A stretch of 60,695 nucleotides of DNA. Source: a virus. The number at the start of each line of letters is the position of its first letter. Position 1 is the first letter of the stretch. Below the pieces are notes generated by a model that saw only the letters and a program-made list of their open reading frames with translations, did no database searches and was not told the origin of the DNA. A program made the position numbers and the translations under genes. Shown here piece by piece: positions 54,659 through 60,695 of this stretch. Location of the stretch: the IMG/VR virus record IMGVR_UViG_3300044957_001172, positions 1 to 60,695 of that record; one strand, 5' to 3'.

Positions 54659-56350
54659 ATGCCTAAATTATTGAGTGGATCAACATTACGAAAAGGAAAA
54701 AGTGGAGAATTTTTAGATCTCTCTAATGCGCAACCTCAATTACCTGCATCAGAAACTACATTAACAGGATTTACCATAGCTACAGACTCACTTCTAAGAA
54801 CAAGTTATAAAACAAGTTTAGGATTTGTTGGATTTACTACAGGTACAATGTTTAGTCTATTACCTGAAGGCACCATTAGAGTTCTAGCTACAGGATCATC
54901 ATTTTTATCAACATCAACAAGTTCTGGTAATTTTGTTGTACAAGGTGGTATAGGTATCGGCGGAAACATGCATGTAGAAGATGACATTGTAGTAAGTAGA
55001 CTTACAATAGGAACAGGTTATGAAGGTAAAAATAACATTGTTTTTAGAAATACTGAAAGTACAGCAATATCTGGATTCGAAGATGGTCAAAACAGCATTG
55101 CTATAGGATATGATGTACTCAACGGTCTAATAACTGCAAACAAGGTAATTGCTATGGGCCGTAGAGCGTTAAGTTCAGGTACCGACATAAGCAATACAAT
55201 AGCGATAGGTGATAGTGCTTTAGCTTTGATGGGAACAAATAATTTTCCATTTTTAGCTACTATTACTAGTGTAACGCTTACAGCAGCTACATCTATAACA
55301 AATATTACAAATACATCACCTATGGTGATTACATCTCCGTTACATAATTTAACAACTGGTTATCAAATTATGATATCTGGAGTTAATGGAATAAGCACAG
55401 CATCTGGGGCACCTAGTATTGTTAATCAAACAAGTTATTGGGTAGATGTTTTGTCTGCAAATACATTCAGCCTATATGCTAATAAACAAAGAACTATTTA
55501 TGCTAACGGATCTACAACTACTTATCAAGGTTCTATAATATCTTTGACAAATTATGTTTCAGGTGGAACGGTGATTTCACCTGTACAAGTAACGGTTCAA
55601 TCTAATCATAATATATCTACAGGTACAAGAGTTTATTTAAACAATATAGTAGGTACTACGCAGTTAAATCAAAGAAACTTTTTTGTTGAAGTAATTAGCT
55701 CTTTAACATTAACTTTATTTAATAACAGCATTTTAGTGCTTCCTGAAAATGGAACAGGATACACATCATATATCTCTAGTGGTACGATATATAGATATGT
55801 TGCAAACGATAATAATATTGCATTAGGAATCAATACTGCACCAGTATTACAAAACGGAGATAGTAATTTCTTTTTTGGTAATAATTTAGTAACTTCAATG
55901 ATAACTGGATCTAATAATACTTTTATAGGACATAATGTTGGAGCTAATTTAACTAACGTTAACGGAACAATAGCGTTAGGTGGTGATAATCTTGTAGATA
56001 ACAAAGATAATCAAATTAACATTGGAAGTGTTTTTTATTATGACGGAGCAGGTAATAGTGATTGGAATTCAGATGTAAGATTAGGATTAGGAACAGCATC
56101 TATAGGAACAGATACAGGTGCATTAGTTGTGATAGGAGGTATGGCGGTGCAAGGCGCTGTATATTCACATATTGTAGGTAATCCAAATGAAAACTTTTTG
56201 CTTCATTCCCAAACCACCACAATAACCACAGGAACTCCACCAGTTTATCCTAGAGTTAATGACATTTGGATTGATGCCAGCATTCCTGCCTTTTTTCAAT
56301 ACGTACGAGACGGTACTGACACTTTTTGGATTCAAATTAGCACAATTTAA
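54659..56350 (+). CDS. Tail-fibre-type protein (563 aa)
   Basis: The N terminus (LLSGSTLRKGKSGEFLDLSN, then QPQLPASETTLTGFTI) is a conserved leader of aquatic T4-like fibre proteins. The repeat NFVVQGGIGIGGNMHVEDDI follows at ~96-115, and the C-terminal part contains spaced IAIG/IALG/FFFG units (AIAIGYDVLNGL, IAMGRRAL, TIAIGDSALALMG, NTFIGHNVGANL) resembling the head repeats of trimeric autotransporter adhesins (YadA type). That suggests a trimeric fibre with a beta-roll segment. The last residues (VNDIWIDASIPAFFQYVRDG) look like a short capping domain. AGAG lies before the ATG. Receptor binding is plausible but unproven. Confidence 0.78.
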   Translation: MPKLLSGSTLRKGKSGEFLDLSNAQPQLPASETTLTGFTIATDSLLRTSYKTSLGFVGFTTGTMFSLLPEGTIRVLATGSSFLSTSTSSGNFVVQGGIGIGGNMHVEDDIVVSRLTIGTGYEGKNNIVFRNTESTAISGFEDGQNSIAIGYDVLNGLITANKVIAMGRRALSSGTDISNTIAIGDSALALMGTNNFPFLATITSVTLTAATSITNITNTSPMVITSPLHNLTTGYQIMISGVNGISTASGAPSIVNQTSYWVDVLSANTFSLYANKQRTIYANGSTTTYQGSIISLTNYVSGGTVISPVQVTVQSNHNISTGTRVYLNNIVGTTQLNQRNFFVEVISSLTLTLFNNSILVLPENGTGYTSYISSGTIYRYVANDNNIALGINTAPVLQNGDSNFFFGNNLVTSMITGSNNTFIGHNVGANLTNVNGTIALGGDNLVDNKDNQINIGSVFYYDGAGNSDWNSDVRLGLGTASIGTDTGALVVIGGMAVQGAVYSHIVGNPNENFLLHSQTTTITTGTPPVYPRVNDIWIDASIPAFFQYVRDGTDTFWIQISTI

Positions 56351-56361
56351 AGAGATAAACT

Positions 56362-57399
56362 ATGGCTATATTAAATTTTCCACAAAATCCTGCTGTAGGA
56401 GATTATGCTACTATAGGAAGTACTCAATATATTTACAATGGCAAAGCCTGGGTAGCAATTAAAAACATATCGTGGAATAGCGCCACAGGAGGCAGTTTAA
56501 TAATAACCACCGAAACAAATGCAGTATCTGTTACAACAGGAGGTGCTCTAACTATTAAAGGAGGAGCATCTATTGGCAAAGATTTATATATAGGTGGACA
56601 GATTATAGGTAGTGGTATATTTTCAGGAGGAACTGGAATAGGTTCTGTTAGTGGAGATACCGCTACATTTAAGACTATATTTGCTACGGGAGGAATTGAT
56701 TCTTTTAGTTCAACAACAGGTGATTTAATTGTTACAGGCGGAATAGGTGTAGGAGGAAATGTTTTTGTTGGAGGAGTTTTATTTTCAGATGGAGCACCAG
56801 TTCTAACAACAGCTAGTTTTAACGCCTCTTTGCAGGACGGTGCAGATATTGATATTACAGACATTGGAGGTGGGTATATAGAAATTAATAATATTTCTAC
56901 TTTAGAAAGTACTACTTTACGAGGGAATTCAACACCTTATCCTATAAAATTAACAAATACAGCAACATCTACCTCTACAACTACAGGGGCGTTAATAGTA
57001 ACTGGAGGTGCAGGATTTGGTGGAAGAATAAATTCAGAATCACTAAGAATAACTGATACAATTTTTGACTCCACAGTACAAATTACAACTTCAACAATTC
57101 CTACAATAATAGACCAGTATTCTTTTGGCCAATTTAGATCTGCAAAATATTTAGTCCAGATAGACGAAGGAAATCTAATAGGTCATAGAGCGCAAGTAAC
57201 TGAATTGTTAACTTTAGTGTCTAATTCTGGAACTGTGATTATTACAGAGTACGGATCTGTAATGACAGATGGTGACCTAGGAAATTTTGATGCATTGGTC
57301 ACAAACGACTTAGGTGACATAGTTGTAAAGTTATATTTTATAGCCTCAGATGCGACAGCTAAAACGATAAAACTATTGCGAACTGGTATGGCAAAATAA
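56362..57399 (+). CDS. Tail-fibre-type protein with GGxGIG repeats (345 aa)
   Basis: The 345-aa protein starts with a small domain (MAILNFPQNPAVGDYATIGS, then YIYNGKAWVAI) found at the N terminus of many fibre proteins. Repeats of the TGALIVTGGAGFGG type follow (at least four between ~60 and ~215). The C-terminal ~95 residues (from IPTIIDQYSFGQFRSAKYLV) form a folded domain that is clearly paralogous to the end of the next gene. The repeats probably form a triple-stranded beta shaft and the C-terminal domain a tip. AAAGAG precedes the ATG and the gene starts 11 bases after its neighbour. Confidence 0.78.
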   Translation: MAILNFPQNPAVGDYATIGSTQYIYNGKAWVAIKNISWNSATGGSLIITTETNAVSVTTGGALTIKGGASIGKDLYIGGQIIGSGIFSGGTGIGSVSGDTATFKTIFATGGIDSFSSTTGDLIVTGGIGVGGNVFVGGVLFSDGAPVLTTASFNASLQDGADIDITDIGGGYIEINNISTLESTTLRGNSTPYPIKLTNTATSTSTTTGALIVTGGAGFGGRINSESLRITDTIFDSTVQITTSTIPTIIDQYSFGQFRSAKYLVQIDEGNLIGHRAQVTELLTLVSNSGTVIITEYGSVMTDGDLGNFDALVTNDLGDIVVKLYFIASDATAKTIKLLRTGMAK

Positions 57400-57411
57400 G
57401 AAGCCAAATCA

Positions 57412-59694
57412 ATGACATTTTCTCAAAGCAAAGATTTTGTAACAAAAAATGGTTTAATAACTGAAGGAACTAGTTCAGTAACAAGTTCTACAGGTAATGT
57501 CAATGCCATACAATCCGATGGAGGTATTGCTGCTGCAAAAAATTTAATCGTAGGAACAACAGCCACAATATATGGACCAATTGAAACATTTAGCACTGCA
57601 TCAGTATTAGATCTCTTAGTTAAGGATGTATTTGTTTCTGGAACAATATATGGAAAGGTAGCACAAGTTGTTAATACAGCTACTAATCTTGCATTGGGAT
57701 CTACAGGGCAGATCCCATTTCAAAAAAATCCTTCTATAACGGGATTTTTTGGTCCAGGACAAACAGGAACAGTGTTAGTAAGTCAAGGCCAAAGCAATAC
57801 AGGTCCAGTTTTTCAAAATACTTTGACTTTATCAGGTATAACAGATTCGTCATCTACACAAACAGGCGCTTTTCAGGTTTTAGGTGGTGCAGGTATTGGA
57901 GGTAGGTTATTTGCAACTGAAATTCATACTCCTATAGGATTTAACACTTTACCAACGTTATATGATATTAGCGGTAATAAAATTCATGCTAATTCTGCAA
58001 TTAATATAGGTACACAATCTGGCGGTGCTATTTATTTCGGAGATGAAATTACTCCTGCTGTGATTTCAGGATCTCCTACAATTTACGGACATATAAGTGC
58101 ATATTTTAATAATGATTTAATAAATTATCAACTTTTTTATGGAACAAAAGATGGACTTGTAATAGGAAATGGAACTACACCTACGGCTAAAATAGATATT
58201 AGAGGTGATGCTGTAATTTCAGGTATTACAACAATAACAAATGTAACCAATTCAACATCATCGTTTACCGGAGCGCTAATTGTTTTTGGTGGTGTTGCAA
58301 TACAAAAAGAACTAAGAGTTACTGAAAAAATTTATGGCATATCAACTGGATCAGATTTTGCTTCTCGCTCTTTTACAGCAACAAATATAGATGGTGGTGA
58401 AATTGGATCGATTCCTATTCAAACTACCTATGGAAACACAACATTTATCCCTCTTGGACCAAATGGATATGTTTTAACAGCATCATACAATACAGCCTCT
58501 TGGATTGCTTCTTCAAATATTGCATCAGGATTGGCAATTACAGCTACAAATTTAGCTGCCGGATCACCAGGTCAAATTCCGTTTCAATATAATGTAGGAC
58601 AAACTAATTTTTTTGGTCCTGGAACATCGGGAAACGTTTTAATAAGTCAAGGCAATGTTGCAACAGGTCCAATTTTTTCAAATACTTTAACATTATCAGG
58701 AACAATAGAGTCAAATGGTACAGACACAGGTGCATTAAGAGTTTTTGGTGGAGTAGGGATAGCTAAGAATTTATATGTTGGCGGAAATAGTGAGATATTA
58801 GGAAATATAAAAAACAATAGCACTTTGTCAAGTATATTTACTGCTTCAGATAATTCTTTATATATAAAAGGCGGTGCTTGGATTGGAAAAACATTAGTTG
58901 TTGAAGACACAGCTTTTTTTCACAATGGCATTACGGTAAATGGCACAGCTACCAATGTTTATTCAACTAATACAGTTTATACAGATAATTTATTACAATT
59001 ACATGTTTGGCCCAACGATACGCTACCTAATAATCTATGGGAATATGATGATGGAAAAGATATAGGATTAATCTTTAACTATTATAAGTCAAACAATAAG
59101 AATGCATTTTTAGGGTTAAATAATTCTAGCCAATATTTAGAATGGTATAGTAACGGAAATGAAAGCCAAGGTTTTTTTACAGCCACTGAATACGGAACTT
59201 TTAGAACAGGGGCGATCAAACTTGTAGGCGGTCAAGCAAATACTGGAAATACGTCTACTGGCGATTTACAAGTTTTAGGCGGAGTTGGAATTCATAATAA
59301 TTTATTTGTTGAAGGAACAACAGTATTAGGCAAGATTGCATCAAGTTCTATGATAGAAGCATACAGCAGTAATAATCATCAGGTTGTTTCTTTCACTAGT
59401 AATCCTATAACTAATTCAATTCAAACAGTACTAGATTCATTTAGTGTCAGTACTTACAGAACAGCCAAATACCTAATTCAAATTGTGGACCAAAATTTTA
59501 TTCATGCGCAAGAAATTTTAATTACACATATGAATGGATTTGTGTATAAAACAGAATATGATATTATTTCAAATGATAACGAATTAGGCACTTTTGATGC
59601 AGATATTTCTAACGGAGCCTGCAGATTGTTATTTAAAGCAATCAGTCCTACTTCTTTAGTTGTTAAAATTCATAGAACTACTTTGAGTTTATAA
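57412..59694 (+). CDS. Tail-fibre-type protein with GGxGIG repeats (760 aa)
   Basis: The 760-aa product has about six TGAL-x-V-x-GG-x-G-I-x-x-x-L repeats spread along its length (for example GAFQVLGGAGIGGRLF, GALRVFGGVGIAKNLYVGG, GDLQVLGGVGIHNNLFVEG). Two longer duplicated blocks also occur: PGQTGTVLVSQGQSNTGPVF and PGTSGNVLISQGNVATGPIF, each followed by a NTLTLSG segment. The last ~95 residues (from IQTVLDSFSVSTYRTAKYLI) share a fold with the end of the preceding 345-aa protein. A host-binding fibre is the likely role. The gene starts 12 bases after its neighbour. Confidence 0.78.
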   Translation: MTFSQSKDFVTKNGLITEGTSSVTSSTGNVNAIQSDGGIAAAKNLIVGTTATIYGPIETFSTASVLDLLVKDVFVSGTIYGKVAQVVNTATNLALGSTGQIPFQKNPSITGFFGPGQTGTVLVSQGQSNTGPVFQNTLTLSGITDSSSTQTGAFQVLGGAGIGGRLFATEIHTPIGFNTLPTLYDISGNKIHANSAINIGTQSGGAIYFGDEITPAVISGSPTIYGHISAYFNNDLINYQLFYGTKDGLVIGNGTTPTAKIDIRGDAVISGITTITNVTNSTSSFTGALIVFGGVAIQKELRVTEKIYGISTGSDFASRSFTATNIDGGEIGSIPIQTTYGNTTFIPLGPNGYVLTASYNTASWIASSNIASGLAITATNLAAGSPGQIPFQYNVGQTNFFGPGTSGNVLISQGNVATGPIFSNTLTLSGTIESNGTDTGALRVFGGVGIAKNLYVGGNSEILGNIKNNSTLSSIFTASDNSLYIKGGAWIGKTLVVEDTAFFHNGITVNGTATNVYSTNTVYTDNLLQLHVWPNDTLPNNLWEYDDGKDIGLIFNYYKSNNKNAFLGLNNSSQYLEWYSNGNESQGFFTATEYGTFRTGAIKLVGGQANTGNTSTGDLQVLGGVGIHNNLFVEGTTVLGKIASSSMIEAYSSNNHQVVSFTSNPITNSIQTVLDSFSVSTYRTAKYLIQIVDQNFIHAQEILITHMNGFVYKTEYDIISNDNELGTFDADISNGACRLLFKAISPTSLVVKIHRTTLSL

Positions 59695-59739
59695 TAAAAA
59701 AATATTAACAAAATTATGGCTTTAATGTAAGAGAAAAAT

Positions 59740-60695
59740 ATGCTTATTTTGTCAGTTGAGAAAGATTTTAAAGTTAAAAATGGTCTTGTTATTAACAACA
59801 CATTAACTGTTCTTTCCTCAGTTGAGAGTATATCAACAATTTCTGGTTCTATTATTGTTGCTGGTGGAGTTGGTATTGGTGGTGCTCTAAATGTAGGTGG
59901 TGGAACTCAAGTCGCAGGTAAATTTACTGCCACTGATATTGTCAATTTAACAAATCTCACAAATGCAACATCAACTACAACAGGTGCATTGATTGTTGCT
60001 GGTGGAGTTGGTATTGGTCAAAACTTACATGTAGGTGGCGGTACACAGATTACTGGCCTTACAACTATTACCAATACCACAAATGCAACATCAACTACAA
60101 CAGGTGCATTGATTGTTGCTGGTGGAGTTGGTATTGGTGGTGCTCTAAATGTAGGTGGTGGAACTCAAGTCGCAGGTAAATTTACTGCCACTGATATTGT
60201 CAATTTAACAAATCCCACAAATGCAACATCAACTACAACAGGTGCGTTGATTGTTGCTGGTGGAGTTGGTATTGGTCAAAACTTACATGTAGGTGGCGAT
60301 ACACAGATTACTGGCCTTACAACTATTACCAATACCACAAACGCAACATCAACAAATACAGGAGCTTTACAGGTAGCTGGTGGTGTTGGAATTGATCAAA
60401 ACTTACATGTAGGTGGCGGTACACAGATTACTGGCCTTACAACTATTACCAATACCACAAATGCAACATCAACAAATACAGGAGCTTTACAAGTAGCTGG
60501 TGGTGTTGGTATTGGTGGTGCCCTAAATGTAGGTGGCGATACACAGATTACTGGTATTACAACTATTGCCAATACCACAAATGCAACATCAACTACAACA
60601 GGTGCATTGATTGTTGCTGGTGGAGTTGGTATTGGTGGTGCTCTAAATGTAGGTGGTGGAACTCAAGTCGCAGGTAAATTTACTGCCACTGATAT
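59740..60695 (+). CDS. Tail-fibre-type protein, 5' part only (runs off the window)
   Basis: An open frame starts at the ATG at 59740 (MLILSVEKDFKVKNGLVINN) after TAAGAG and continues without a stop to the last base, at least 318 codons. After ~35 residues it consists only of tandem repeats combining GALIVAGGVGIGGALNVGGG or GIGQNLHVGGGTQITGL with TTITNTTNATSTTTGAL. Repeat length is 40 residues, once 46. The repeats resemble those in the preceding fibre genes but are far more regular, and they are nearly identical at DNA level, so this is the youngest or most actively homogenised array. A long, extensible fibre shaft is likely. Confidence 0.85.
   Translation, partial: MLILSVEKDFKVKNGLVINNTLTVLSSVESISTISGSIIVAGGVGIGGALNVGGGTQVAGKFTATDIVNLTNLTNATSTTTGALIVAGGVGIGQNLHVGGGTQITGLTTITNTTNATSTTTGALIVAGGVGIGGALNVGGGTQVAGKFTATDIVNLTNPTNATSTTTGALIVAGGVGIGQNLHVGGDTQITGLTTITNTTNATSTNTGALQVAGGVGIDQNLHVGGGTQITGLTTITNTTNATSTNTGALQVAGGVGIGGALNVGGDTQITGITTIANTTNATSTTTGALIVAGGVGIGGALNVGGGTQVAGKFTATD
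59961..60695 (+). repeat. Tandem coding repeats of 120 bp (one of 138 bp) in the last fibre gene
   Basis: The anchor AAATGCAACATCAAC (or AAACGC in one copy) occurs at 59961, 60081, 60219, 60339, 60459 and 60579, giving spacings of 120, 138, 120, 120 and 120 bases. Two unit types alternate: one with GGTCAAAACTTACATGTAGG and one with GGTGGTGCTCTAAATGTAGG. Whole blocks of more than 100 bases recur with only one or two changes. The array continues beyond the window. Confidence 0.95.

Noticed and set aside
59716-59730. Five-codon frame (ATG GCT TTA ATG TAA) before the last fibre gene
   Set aside because: It resembles the start of the gene at 54237 (MALI), so it could be a relic of a duplicated gene start, but it is too short to support any claim.
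59961-60695. CRISPR-like array
   Set aside because: The repeats are 120 or 138 bases long, in frame, and fully explained as coding repeats of a fibre protein. There are no unique spacers.

Overview
The window is an A+T-rich stretch of a T4-like myovirus (contractile-tailed phage). The call rests on recognisable T4 gene products in partly T4-like order: baseplate wedge gp6, gp25 and gp53, hub/spike gp5, tail-tube-cap-like gp48, late sigma factor gp55, recombination nuclease gp47/gp46, hub protein gp26, a tape-measure-like protein, portal gp20, a core protein resembling gp68, protease gp21, scaffold gp22 and major capsid protein gp23. The oversized baseplate and fibre genes, and repeats of the form TGAL-V-GG-GIG, look like those of aquatic T4-like phages rather than enteric T4. 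The host cannot be read from this sequence. I see no tRNA, integrase, insertion sequence or CRISPR array.

Layout. (1) 3-29529, minus strand: a tightly packed tail/baseplate cluster, in transcription order gp48-like, gp53, a 1198-aa hub-like protein, gp5, gp25, gp6, a 4283-aa giant, then 865-, 551- and 202-aa virion proteins. (2) 29640-35027, plus strand: a replication/regulation cluster behind a good sigma70-type promoter: gp55, gp47, gp46, two small basic proteins (one histone H1-like), a methyltransferase and a GIY-YIG protein. (3) 35028-35588: about 560 bases without a gene, G+C-rich and dense in hairpins, including a perfectly stacked three-way junction, a possible pseudoknot and GNRA-capped stems. 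I read it as a large structured non-coding RNA and as the most novel item here. (4) 35589-36459: a possible 25-aa micro-gene and an Ala/Lys-rich protein. (5) 36491-37581, minus strand: a small protein and gp26. (6) 37653-46036, plus strand: tape measure, portal and the head-assembly genes, ending at a strong terminator. (7) 46156-60695, plus strand: virion and tail-fibre genes, the last one running off the window.

How it fits together. Early host-type promoters would make gp55, which in T4 directs RNA polymerase to TATAAATA-type late promoters. Motifs of that type lie before many structural genes here. In three cases the motif ends exactly five bases before the start codon, and in a fourth four bases before it. 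With T4 geometry this would give leaderless or nearly leaderless late messages. gp46/gp47 process DNA ends for recombination-dependent replication. gp20-gp23 build and mature the prohead. The minus-strand cluster and gp26 build the baseplate. The right-hand cluster supplies fibres built from shuffled repeat modules.
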